In this document: one piece after another, positions 1-5,573 of the stretch | How the letters are laid out: every line of letters begins with the position of its first letter | Numbering within the stretch: the stretch's first letter is position 1 | From: an uncultured Clostridia bacterium | GTDB taxonomy: Bacteria; Bacillota; Clostridia; UBA1381 | NCBI GenBank assembly: GCA_944391635.1 | Contig: CALXUL010000035.1 | Coordinates: forward strand, 1-5,743 | DNA length: 5,743 bases | Reading direction: 5' to 3' | Position numbers and translations under genes: made by a program | The notes under the pieces: model-generated | Database searches by the model: none | Seen by the model: only the letters and a program-made list of their open reading frames with translations | Told to the model about the DNA's origin: nothing

Positions 1-145
1 CGTTAGGCGAGGTTTTGCCTGTAAAGCTCATTTCGCCATTTATGCCCGAAAGTGCGGTATCGGATATCTTTGCCGATACAGTTACTCCATTCACAGCAAG
101 ACAACCTATCAGCATTGCAGCGCATACTCTTTTCTTAAAATTCAT
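1..145 (-). CDS. Secreted protein of unknown function, 5' end only (runs off the window)
   Basis: Only the first 48 codons are visible, with no stop before the window edge. The start at 145 follows GGAGGA with 9 nt spacing. The product begins MNFKKRVCAAMLIGCLAV, a typical signal peptide: a basic N-terminus, a hydrophobic core, then VTVSA-K near residues 22-26 as a plausible signal peptidase I site. There is no lipobox cysteine at the right place, so it is probably secreted or wall-associated rather than a lipoprotein. The visible mature part (about residues 27-48) is polar and has no domain I recognise. It lies downstream of the sugar permeases on the same strand, so it may be an extracellular carbohydrate-active or carbohydrate-binding protein. 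That is inference from position only. Its start codon lies 1 nt after the stop of the small scar reading frame upstream. Confidence 0.75.
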   Translation of the reverse strand, partial: MNFKKRVCAAMLIGCLAVNGVTVSAKISDTALSGINGEMSFTGKTSPN

Positions 146-160
146 TTTATACTTTCCTCC
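92..160. repeat. 69-bp direct repeat, copy 1 (RBS plus signal-peptide codons)
   Basis: Matches 216-284 at a fixed offset of 124 bp with one mismatch (A at 126, G at 250). On the minus strand it covers GGAGGAAAGT, the start codon and the first 18 codons of the secreted protein gene. Homology stops exactly at the ribosome binding site on one side and after codon 18 on the other. Confidence 0.95.
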
Positions 161-269
161 TATAATCGTAATATTGTCCTATCACTTGATTCCACTCATA
201 GTAAATCCATTCATACACAGCAAGACAACCTATCAGCATTGCAGCGCATGCTCTTTTCTTAAAATTCAT
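147..269 (-). pseudogene. 40-codon remnant: duplicated signal-peptide start fused to a permease tail
   Basis: A short reading frame starts at 269 with the same ribosome binding site and first 18 codons as the downstream secreted protein gene, with one change (A7 instead of V7). After codon 18 it leaves homology and reads, out of frame, through the last codons of a vanished MalG-like permease, ending at TAA 147-149. It looks like a deletion remnant rather than a selected gene. Its ribosome binding site is intact, so it may still be translated. Its last codons contain the AGGAGG of the next gene and its stop is 1 nt before the next ATG, so translation of the two could be coupled. Confidence 0.7.
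182..214 (-). pseudogene. C-terminal tail of a second MalG-like permease
   Basis: Read on the minus strand from 214, this stretch encodes MNGFTMSGIK followed by TGA. The intact permease at 295-1173 ends MNGFTMSGIKG. The peptide is the same, but most codons differ at the third base (AAT GGA TTT ACT against AAC GGT TTC ACA). It therefore comes from a diverged paralogous or foreign permease gene, not from a recent copy of the neighbour. Nothing of that permease remains upstream of these 10 codons. Confidence 0.8.
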
Positions 270-284
270 TTTATACTTTCCTCC
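216..284. repeat. 69-bp direct repeat, copy 2
   Basis: Partner of 92-160 (68 of 69 bases identical). On its 5' side in the minus orientation it is preceded by the end of the intact permease gene. On the other side it runs into the permease-tail remnant at 182-214. Confidence 0.95.
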
Positions 285-294
285 ATAGTTTCAA

Positions 295-1173
295 CTAACC
301 CTTAATACCGCTCATTGTGAAACCGTTCATAATTTGCTTTTGGAAAATAACAAAGACTATTGCCGGCGGGATAATTGAAAATGTTATCGCAAGCAGCAAC
401 GTATTTATGCCTATCGATGTATTACCTTGCATTGCATAAATTTTAACCATGATAGTCTGTACATCTACATCCTTTAATACCATATACGGCCAGAAGAAAT
501 CGCCCCATGCACCGCTGAAGGACATAATCGCCGTTGTCGCTATAATAGGCTTTGACAATGGCGCGACAACATGTATAAATGCACCAAAATCTCCGCAGCC
601 GTCCAGTTTTGCAGCTTCAAGCAGCGAACTTGGCAAGCTGTTAAAGAAACTCTTGTACAAAATTACAAAATACGCATTTGCTCCTGCCATAAGCCACATA
701 GGCCAATTTGTATTAAGTAAATTTATACCAAGAACAGGAAAACTTATAATATTCTTATACACCGGCGCCATGCAGACTGTTGTCGGTATCATATATGTAG
801 CTAACACAATCGAAAATACTATCGCTCCCCCTTTTACATGCAGCTTTGATAATGAATATCCCATAAATCCGTTTATGACAATGCTGAAAACAATGCTCCC
901 TGCGCAAAGTTTTATTGTATTCCAGTAAAGTTTTATAAAATCATATTGCCTGAACAATTCGGGTATAGCTTCAAAATGAAAGCTTTTCGGCCATAATGTC
1001 GGAGGTACACTGTAAAATTCATCAAGACTTTTCAATGATGATACCAATACCCATACCACCGGCAAAATACATATAACAGCCACAAGAATAAGCAGAGCTA
1101 TCATAGTCCAATATATAACCTTATTGGAGGTTTTCTTATAATTAATATTACTGATTAAACCGTTTCTTGCCAT
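295..1173 (-). CDS. Carbohydrate ABC transporter permease, MalG-like (CUT1 family)
   Basis: 292-residue inner-membrane permease, the usual length for MalG/LacG-type subunits. After a short basic N-terminus, the first membrane segment is at about residues 19-45. Further hydrophobic segments lie near 87-107, 117-140, 158-175, 207-230 and 257-278. The EAA loop that docks on the ATPase is at 186-205 (EAAKLDG, then a hydrophobic stretch ending VVAP). The C-terminus MNGFTMSGIKG is typical of the family. The start at 1173 is 4 nt after the stop of the other permease. A GGAGG lies 12 nt before it, inside the upstream gene, which suggests translational coupling. It should pair with the MalF-like subunit to form the sugar channel. 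The substrate cannot be told from sequence alone. Confidence 0.93.
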   Translation of the reverse strand: MARNGLISNINYKKTSNKVIYWTMIALLILVAVICILPVVWVLVSSLKSLDEFYSVPPTLWPKSFHFEAIPELFRQYDFIKLYWNTIKLCAGSIVFSIVINGFMGYSLSKLHVKGGAIVFSIVLATYMIPTTVCMAPVYKNIISFPVLGINLLNTNWPMWLMAGANAYFVILYKSFFNSLPSSLLEAAKLDGCGDFGAFIHVVAPLSKPIIATTAIMSFSGAWGDFFWPYMVLKDVDVQTIMVKIYAMQGNTSIGINTLLLAITFSIIPPAIVFVIFQKQIMNGFTMSGIKG

Positions 1174-1177
1174 AATC

Positions 1178-2116
1178 TCACTCTACCTCCGATCTCTGTT
1201 TCTTTTCGCCGGTTATCTTAAAGTAAACAATCGAAAAACCGCAGAGAATTACCGCTATAATCATTCCGAGCGCTGTCGAACGTCCAACCTGCATATATGA
1301 GAACGCATAATTATACGCTGTAAGCATTATCGAAGTTGAAGCATTGTTCGGTCCTCCACCCGTCATTGCAAGAGGTTCTTGGAACACCTTGAATACTCCC
1401 ATTATCTGCAGCAACAATAGCATTTTTAACATTCCCGATACATGAGGAAAGGTTACATATCGAATTTTATTGAAAAAGCCCGCTCCATCTATCTCTGCCG
1501 CCTCATATAAAGAATTATCTATGGATTGCAGAGATGCAAGATATATAAGTGTAGTGGAACCGAACGCCGCCCATGTCATTGTAAAGACAATCAGCGGTAT
1601 TGTCATAGATGGATTTTGAAGCCATTGAAGCGGCTCTATGCCGAACTTTCCCAAAATCATATTTAAAAATCCGTTTGCATCCGGCTGAAAAAGAATTTTC
1701 CACATAATAGACGTAACAATTCCCGGTATGATACAGGGAAAATACGTCGCAAATCTGAAAAATGTTTTTCCTCTCACAACCTCGTTCAGCATTGTTGCTA
1801 TAATAAGCGGTGTAAAACCGCCGATTAAAACCGACCAAAAACAATATTTTGCCGAGTTTAAAATCGATTTCAAAAACAACGAATCCGTAATAACATCCTT
1901 GTAATTTTGTAATCCCACAAATTTTACCGCTTCAAAACCCTGTGTTTCAAAAAAAGACATATATGCTCCTACAATAATGGGTTGAATTACAAACACAATA
2001 AAGCAGATGCAACCGGGCAGCATTAAAAGCCACCCGATAATATTGCGTTTTACTTTTTCGGACATAATCGAACTGCGTGCTTTAATATTTTTTACAGTTG
2101 AAATGTCTGATTTCAT
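1178..2116 (-). CDS. Carbohydrate ABC transporter permease, MalF-like (CUT1 family)
   Basis: 312-residue permease, the normal length for UgpA/LacF-type subunits that lack the large MalF periplasmic loop. A charged cytoplasmic start (residues 1-25) is followed by a membrane segment at about 26-52. More segments lie near 92-112, 124-143, 172-195, 228-248 and 280-298. The EAA loop is at 205-224 (EAAEIDGAG then a stretch ending TFP). The conserved MTGGGPNNAST stretch at 251-261 is characteristic of this subunit. The start at 2116 is preceded by GGAGGGG at 6-12 nt, 15 nt after the binding protein stop. It forms the heterodimeric channel with the 295-1173 product. Confidence 0.93.
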   Translation of the reverse strand: MKSDISTVKNIKARSSIMSEKVKRNIIGWLLMLPGCICFIVFVIQPIIVGAYMSFFETQGFEAVKFVGLQNYKDVITDSLFLKSILNSAKYCFWSVLIGGFTPLIIATMLNEVVRGKTFFRFATYFPCIIPGIVTSIMWKILFQPDANGFLNMILGKFGIEPLQWLQNPSMTIPLIVFTMTWAAFGSTTLIYLASLQSIDNSLYEAAEIDGAGFFNKIRYVTFPHVSGMLKMLLLLQIMGVFKVFQEPLAMTGGGPNNASTSIMLTAYNYAFSYMQVGRSTALGMIIAVILCGFSIVYFKITGEKKQRSEVE

Positions 2117-2131
2117 TTTTCTCCCCTCCGA

Positions 2132-3517
2132 CTAATTATTTTTATCAAGAAAGTCCTTCTGGAAATTATCGTTGACTTTCTTTACAAGCGCCGGAATATC
2201 CGTATCTTTATTAGTAAGAACCTCCTGAAGCATCGGTGAAAGAACTCCGTAAAGCTGCTGTGCATCAACAGGTTCTTCAGCCTTTAATATAAGGGTATCA
2301 GAATATGCAGTGTTCCAAATTTTCTTGTCAACATTTATATATTCCGCTTTTGCATCATTGATTTGTTCTATGCGATCAGCATGTTTATATATCGAAAATT
2401 CATCCTCCACAACAGCCAGGTTCTTTTCATTATCAGTCTTATACTGTTCTTTTTTGTTTGACACAGCAGCGTCATCCAAAGCTAATCCGTCGCCTTTGAC
2501 ATCAATCCATTTGAATATTGCGTCTATCTGCTCCGGAGTTGTATCCGGTGAAACCATCCAAATGTCTCCGCCTATCAGTGAACATGCTCCGCCGTCTCCT
2601 GCAGGAACAGGAGCGTTTGAAATATTGTCCTTACTCATTCCGTACGCTGAAATCATACCGTTTGCCCAATCGCCCGCCGCATACATGCTTGCCGTTTGAT
2701 TTGTAGCAAAAAGCTGATATTCATCGTTTCTTGACAATAAAATATTCTCAGGCAGGACATCATACTTCCACTTTAAATCACTTATGTACTGCATCAGGTT
2801 AATCATTTCGGGACTGTCAAAGGTTGCCGTCCATTTTCCGTCAATCTGCTCCATAAAATCAACACCAAAAGACCACGCCATACTCATAAGCATCCAGCCG
2901 CCCTCTTTATCAATGGTTGGGAAAGAAAAGCCGGCTTTACCTGTCTTTTCCTTTATAGTTACCGCGGTATTCTTCAATTCCTCAAAATTTGTAGGATAAA
3001 TCGGGCATCCATTCTCATCAACAAGTCCCGCCTCTTTAAACAGCTCTACATTATATAACATACCTACTATGTATGCATTATACGGAACTCCGTAATACTT
3101 CCCATCTACCGTTACCAAATCCAGAATAGAATCCTTTAATGCTGTATCATAACCCAACTCCTTCATCTTGTCTGTCAGGTCTGCCGCATATCCGGCTTTT
3201 ACTATTTTCTCTACCTCTGTGAATGGAACTCTGTATAAATTCGGAATTTGTCCGCTTGCCGCCGCCGGCAAAAAAGTATCCGGTGTATATTCAAAATTAT
3301 CAGGAATAATTGTTATATCCGGATACTTCTCATTCATCGTTGCCAGATACTTCTCGTGAAGCTCATAACCTTCCGGCCAATCATCCTTTCTCGGCCAAAA
3401 TCCTATTTTGACACTTACCTTTCCGTCCCCCTCATTTTTTTGCGGTCCGCATGCTGAACCTAAACCCGCAAACATTACCGCCGCTAACACTACTGAAATC
3501 ACCTTTTTTAATTTCAT
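2132..3517 (-). CDS. Extracellular sugar-binding lipoprotein of a CUT1 ABC transporter
   Basis: 461 residues, within the normal range for family 1/8 solute-binding proteins. The N-terminus has KLKK, a hydrophobic stretch, and a lipobox-like LGSAC with the cysteine at residue 23, so the mature protein is probably lipid-anchored outside the membrane. The body has typical features: a first strand at VSVKIGFWP (about 34-42), the GKYYGVPYNAY stretch (about 138-148) seen in many sugar-binding proteins, and a tryptophan- and aromatic-rich middle that would contact sugar. It is the first gene of the operon and would deliver substrate to the two permeases. The start at 3517 has AAAGGA 10 nt upstream. 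An oligosaccharide is the likely ligand from family precedent. The exact sugar is unknown. Confidence 0.93.
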   Translation of the reverse strand: MKLKKVISVVLAAVMFAGLGSACGPQKNEGDGKVSVKIGFWPRKDDWPEGYELHEKYLATMNEKYPDITIIPDNFEYTPDTFLPAAASGQIPNLYRVPFTEVEKIVKAGYAADLTDKMKELGYDTALKDSILDLVTVDGKYYGVPYNAYIVGMLYNVELFKEAGLVDENGCPIYPTNFEELKNTAVTIKEKTGKAGFSFPTIDKEGGWMLMSMAWSFGVDFMEQIDGKWTATFDSPEMINLMQYISDLKWKYDVLPENILLSRNDEYQLFATNQTASMYAAGDWANGMISAYGMSKDNISNAPVPAGDGGACSLIGGDIWMVSPDTTPEQIDAIFKWIDVKGDGLALDDAAVSNKKEQYKTDNEKNLAVVEDEFSIYKHADRIEQINDAKAEYINVDKKIWNTAYSDTLILKAEEPVDAQQLYGVLSPMLQEVLTNKDTDIPALVKKVNDNFQKDFLDKNN

Positions 3518-3564
3518 TTTTCTCGTTTCCTTTCTTTTTATTTTTGCGAAATTCTTATAAATAA

Positions 3565-3570
3565 ATTATA
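3565..3570 (-). promoter_or_regulatory. Extended -10 promoter of the sugar transport operon
   Basis: On the minus strand this reads TATAAT preceded by TGG, an extended -10 (TGnTATAAT). At 17 bp spacing the -35 position reads ATACAT, a poor match, so the promoter probably depends on the extended -10 or on an activator. Transcription would start near 3558, giving a leader of about 40 nt before the ATG at 3517. Confidence 0.65.
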
Positions 3571-3590
3571 CCATGAAATAGGGTCTGATG

Positions 3591-3650
3591 TATATAGTCA
3601 TTTTCTATTCTTATTAGTCAGATTGTACTGTAACAAGCTTTATATAGTCA
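3591..3650 (-). promoter_or_regulatory. Three helically phased direct repeats, likely activator operator
   Basis: Plus-strand copies are TATATAGTCA at 3591-3600, TTATTAGTCA at 3611-3620 and TATATAGTCA at 3641-3650. The outer two are identical over 13 bp (to 3603 and 3653). Spacings are 20 and 30 bp, so all copies face the same side of the helix. The copy nearest the gene overlaps the weak -35 position. This is the layout of an activator binding site. AraC-type regulators commonly control such sugar operons, but no regulator gene is in the window. Confidence 0.6.
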
Positions 3651-3654
3651 TTTA

Positions 3655-3829
3655 AATACTAAAAGATAAATAGCATTTTCATTTTTTGGTATATTTTTCA
3701 ATACATATAGATTTCGCCATAACATTAAACAATATATTTATATGTAATCATTTTATCATTACATTATTGTACATTACAATAATTCTTCTGTCAAGGTATA
3801 ATTACAATATTGATTACATAATTATAAAC
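3655..3829. other. AT-rich intergenic region without a recognised gene
   Basis: This stretch is strongly AT-rich. A plus-strand frame is open from 3686, but its translation before about residue 50 is low-complexity hydrophobic sequence unlike any transposase, so I do not call a gene. An 8-bp inverted repeat (3763-3770 with 3776-3783, 5-nt loop) is the only structure seen. The left end of the ISL3 remnant lies somewhere near 3830. No left terminal repeat is visible. Confidence 0.5.
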
Positions 3830-3832
3830 GGC

Positions 3833-4036
3833 GAATGTACAAAAACGCTTGCCAATTGGCGTACCGGTATACTGAATTCCTTTGATGTACCATACTCAAA
3901 TGTCTTCACCGAAGGGTGTAACAACAAAATTAAAGTCCTGAAGCGCAATGCTTACGGATATAGAAACTTTGAGAGATTCCGAAAGAGAATCCTTCACTGC
4001 TTCTCGTATAAAAACATCATTGCTGCTCAATCATAA
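3833..4036 (+). pseudogene. ISL3-family transposase, C-terminal fragment
   Basis: The translated stretch contains LANWRTGILNSF, then SNVFTEGCNNKIKVLKRNAY and GYRNFERFRKRIL. This is the conserved C-terminal block of ISL3-type (DDE) transposases: the W/NSF segment, the catalytic-glutamate region in TEG-NNKIKVLKR, and the YGYRNFxxFRxRI tail. Full-length members are about 400 residues or more, so only the last 65 or so remain. It has no start codon or ribosome binding site of its own and no catalytic aspartates, so it is a dead fragment. It stops at TAA 4034-4036. Confidence 0.85.
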
Positions 4037-4040
4037 AATG

Positions 4041-4085
4041 ATGTGGAAATGTAGATAAGTCTTCAACTAATCCACATTCCCACAT
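4041..4085. repeat. Imperfect 12-bp inverted repeat after the ISL3 transposase fragment
   Basis: ATGTGGAAATGT (4041-4052) and ACATTCCCACAT (4074-4085) pair at 11 of 12 positions around a 21-nt loop. It starts 5 bases after the transposase stop and lies inside the ISL3 remnant. It may be part of the element's end or a weak transcription stop. No T-run follows. Confidence 0.5.
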
Positions 4086-4194
4086 TTCTGCGACTGCACT
4101 ATTTATATATACATACATAACAACTATTCATAAAATAATATTGCTCAATTTCAGCATATGGGAGAATCGAAACCCCAACAATTGACAAAGAGCC

Positions 4195-4443
4195 TGATAA
4201 CTTAGGCGATGCACCGGGCTTTGGCGCAGGAGTTAATGCAGATAATCCTTGCTCTTTATATTTTCTGATATAAATACCCACTGTTTGAGGATGCACTTGT
4301 ATAATGTTAGCAATATCTATATTCATAAGACCATCAAAATGCAGTCGAACAGCCTGATAGCGCTTGTACATGTTCTTGTCAGATGTTGCTTTCATTGCTT
4401 TGTCTAATTCTTGTATTGATAATTCCGTTTGCATATGTGACAT
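4195..4443 (-). pseudogene. IS630-like transposase, N-terminal fragment interrupted by ISL3
   Basis: The product has a helix-turn-helix domain typical of IS630/Tc1-like transposases: KRYQAVRLHFDG, then NIDIANIIQVHPQTVGIYIR, then KYKEQGLSALTP and a proline-rich KPGASPKLS linker. The homologous sequence ends after the codon at 4195-4197, exactly where the ISL3 terminal repeat begins. The frame continues into the inserted sequence to a stop at 4099-4101. Everything after the DNA-binding domain, including the DDE catalytic core, is missing. An ATG also exists at 4449, but GGAG stands 8 nt before the ATG at 4443 and only 2 nt before 4449, so 4443 is the better start. A free DNA-binding fragment could still be made, but it is most likely decaying. 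Confidence 0.8.
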
Positions 4444-4465
4444 AATCATAGCTCCAATCTCTTGT

Positions 4466-4502
4466 TGATGAATTAATTATATCATAGCTTGCTGATGAAT
4501 TA
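4466..4502. repeat. 10-bp direct repeat upstream of the IS630-like fragment
   Basis: TGATGAATTA occurs at 4466-4475 and 4493-4502, 27 bp apart, in the AT-rich stretch before the fragment's start. A minus-strand TATAAT lies between them (4476-4481) without a well-spaced -35. The repeat may belong to the IS630-like terminal region. Apart from this I see nothing in 4450-4550. Confidence 0.35.
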
Positions 4503-4550
4503 TACAAGCACATTTTGGGATATAGTTTTATTATTCAATTATATATAGAT

Positions 4551-4610
4551 AGTAAAAAAACTTATACTGCGGTAAAAAAACGGATACTCCGGTAAAAATA
4601 CGATTACTTT
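4551..4610 (+). repeat. Left array: three tandem 20-bp repeats
   Basis: Units start at 4551, 4571 and 4591. They read AGTAAAAAAACTTATACTGC, GGTAAAAAAACGGATACTCC and GGTAAAAATACGATTACTTT. The period is exact, with no insertion or deletion, and the conserved core is GGTAAAAA-AC. Confidence 0.85.
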
Positions 4611-4616
4611 AAAAAA

Positions 4617-4790
4617 GGCGAAGATATGTCGCCAAATAAGTGCATAAAATCACGAAAATCTGGTTGTGGTTTACAAACACGAACCGCCGCAAATGGCTTA
4701 TCTATGCGATTTGTGGCACAAAAAAATCGTAGGTTAAATTGTATCAAAATTAACCTACGATTATGGCATCCTCGGTCAACTTTGATACAA
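4617..4790. other. Hairpin-rich core of the repeat-bounded element
   Basis: There are several inverted repeats. One pairs 4617-4621 with 4629-4633 (GGCGA/TCGCC). Another pairs 4686-4694 with 4709-4717 (9 bp with one G-T pair, 14-nt loop). The strongest pairs 4725-4737 with 4750-4762, a perfect 13-bp stem (AATCGTAGGTTAA) with a 12-nt loop. In addition, TTGTATCAAA in that loop (4739-4748) is perfectly complementary to TTTGATACAA at 4781-4790. That could form a competing stem or, in RNA, a pseudoknot. No open frame here has a recognisable product. Confidence 0.6.
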
Positions 4791-4850
4791 TGCACCCCAC
4801 GATTGAAATTTGCACCCCGTCAAAAGTATTTGCACCCCACTTATAATTCC
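4791..4850 (-). repeat. Right array: three tandem 20-bp repeats with TGCACCCC core
   Basis: TGCACCCC occurs at 4791, 4811 and 4831, exactly 20 bp apart, with diverged sequence between. On the minus strand each unit begins GGGGTGCAAAT or similar. The invariant 8-bp core with variable remainder suggests repeated protein binding sites on one face of the helix rather than a CRISPR or a simple tandem duplication. Confidence 0.85.
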
Positions 4851-4895
4851 GTGAGATAGTAAATAACTATGCAACATCAAAACCTTTCACTTAAA

Positions 4896-5573
4896 TTATA
4901 TTTTTTTCTTTAAAAGTGGTTTCAAATAATTTTTCTTAAATGAACGCACCGAACCAAAAAAATCTGTTTCAGATTTAGAAAGGTTATTTGTTTCCGCTTT
5001 TAACCTCAACAATTCAATAGTGCATAGCAAATCAGCAACCTGAAATAGTTTATAATCAACCGGTCGAACCTTTCTGAATTCCACATGAGAATAAAATGCA
5101 TTAAACACAGAAGTAATAATTTTAGTAAGCTCTACTTGTCCGTTATCATAATAAACAACAATCTTGTCAAATACATCAAAGAAACCGGATTTACTGCTTA
5201 TTTTGTTTGCAATTCCTCTCGAAATTTTAGATGTCATTGCTATAACATCATCACATTCGTTTTTATCAACATATGTACAGACATAATTAAAATCCAACCT
5301 ACGTGCAAAATTAAATAAAGCGTTAAAAATACGCTTTCTATCTTCCATCAGCATATTTCTGTATACCTCCTCACGCCTGATAACAGGTCCGGTATGCACC
5401 GCCTTATATTCAAAATTCAAATTATGCAAATGGTTTTCTAATGATTTAATATTCTCCGTTATATTTACATTTTGATCATGAAGAATTATCGTCACCAAAT
5501 AGTAGGGAGAGTGCTGTCTAAAAGAGCCAAAATCACCTGACTCATCTATAAAAACACTTAAAATTTTATTCAT
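4896..5573 (-). CDS. DUF3800 family protein
   Basis: 225 residues, typical for the family. The N-terminus carries the hallmark FIDESGDFG (residues 8-16), followed by a strand-rich YYLVTIIL segment. A second motif, VVYYDNGQ, is at 139-146, and a third, YKLFQVADLLCTIELL, is at 174-189, with an aspartate at 181 and a glutamate at 187. The spaced acidic residues (D10, E11, D143, D181) are consistent with the RNase H-like fold proposed for DUF3800. Catalytic activity is not shown for this protein and the family function is unknown. The start at 5573 has GAGG 7-10 nt upstream. The gene stands alone and is preceded by its own strong promoter and a structured leader. It is visibly more AT-rich than the transport operon and sits beside mobile-element debris, so it is probably accessory or horizontally acquired. 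No clear terminator follows it. Confidence 0.85.
   Translation of the reverse strand: MNKILSVFIDESGDFGSFRQHSPYYLVTIILHDQNVNITENIKSLENHLHNLNFEYKAVHTGPVIRREEVYRNMLMEDRKRIFNALFNFARRLDFNYVCTYVDKNECDDVIAMTSKISRGIANKISSKSGFFDVFDKIVVYYDNGQVELTKIITSVFNAFYSHVEFRKVRPVDYKLFQVADLLCTIELLRLKAETNNLSKSETDFFGSVRSFKKNYLKPLLKKKI

Larger units (their letters stand above)
3830..4194 (+). mobile_element. 3' remnant of an ISL3-family insertion sequence
   Basis: The element keeps the last part of its transposase gene, about 158 bp of 3' noncoding sequence, and a right terminal repeat ending at 4194. Read inward from 4194 on the minus strand, that repeat is GGCTCTTTGTCAATTGTTGG, which matches from memory the GGCTCTTTGTCAA type end of ISL3 elements. 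The boundary is sharp because it interrupts the IS630-like reading frame after codon 85. The left boundary is approximate: it is set by where transposase homology begins and no left repeat is seen. Confidence 0.75.
4551..4850. mobile_element. Compact element bounded by inverted arrays of 20-bp-period repeats (IS21-like ends?)
   Basis: The element consists of a left array of three 20-bp units (4551-4610), a 180-bp core, and a right array of three 20-bp units (4791-4850). Read inward, both arrays carry a related unit: GGTAAAAATACGATTAC on the left (plus strand) and GGTGCAAATACTTTTGA on the right (minus strand), matching at 11 of 17 positions. The arrays are therefore in inverted orientation, as at transposon ends. 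IS21-family elements are known for multiple repeated transposase-binding sites at their ends, so this may be a gene-less IS21 derivative. No istA or istB coding sequence is present. Short open frames across it have no recognisable protein character. Confidence 0.5.

Noticed and set aside
15..305. Plus-strand 96-codon open frame with an internally repeated peptide
   Set aside because: It is antisense to the secreted-protein start and the scar. Its repeat is only the 69-bp duplication read on the wrong strand, and it has no RBS.
449..928. Plus-strand open frame of 159 codons
   Set aside because: It lies entirely opposite the MalG-like permease, whose EAA loop and membrane segments show that the minus strand is coding.
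1515..1844. Minus-strand open frame of 109 codons inside the MalF-like permease
   Set aside because: It is a different frame of a clearly coding gene, and its translation is compositionally odd with no family signal.
2310..3457. Several plus-strand open frames opposite the binding protein
   Set aside because: All are shadows of the solute-binding protein gene, without ribosome binding sites or recognisable domains.
3686..3829. N-terminal extension of the ISL3 transposase fragment frame
   Set aside because: The frame is open, but it encodes low-complexity hydrophobic residues from AT-rich DNA, unlike the transposase. It is a chance in-frame extension.
4551..4850. CRISPR array
   Set aside because: Units are 20 bp and contiguous, with no repeat-spacer alternation, only three per side, and no cas genes. 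The two arrays are in inverted orientation.
4604..4859. Small open frames on both strands (63 and 77 codons)
   Set aside because: They cross hairpins and repeat arrays, overlap each other on opposite strands and show no domain or convincing RBS.
5085..5318. Plus-strand 77-codon open frame
   Set aside because: It is antisense to the DUF3800 gene, whose FIDESG, YYDNGQ and QVAD motifs establish the coding strand.
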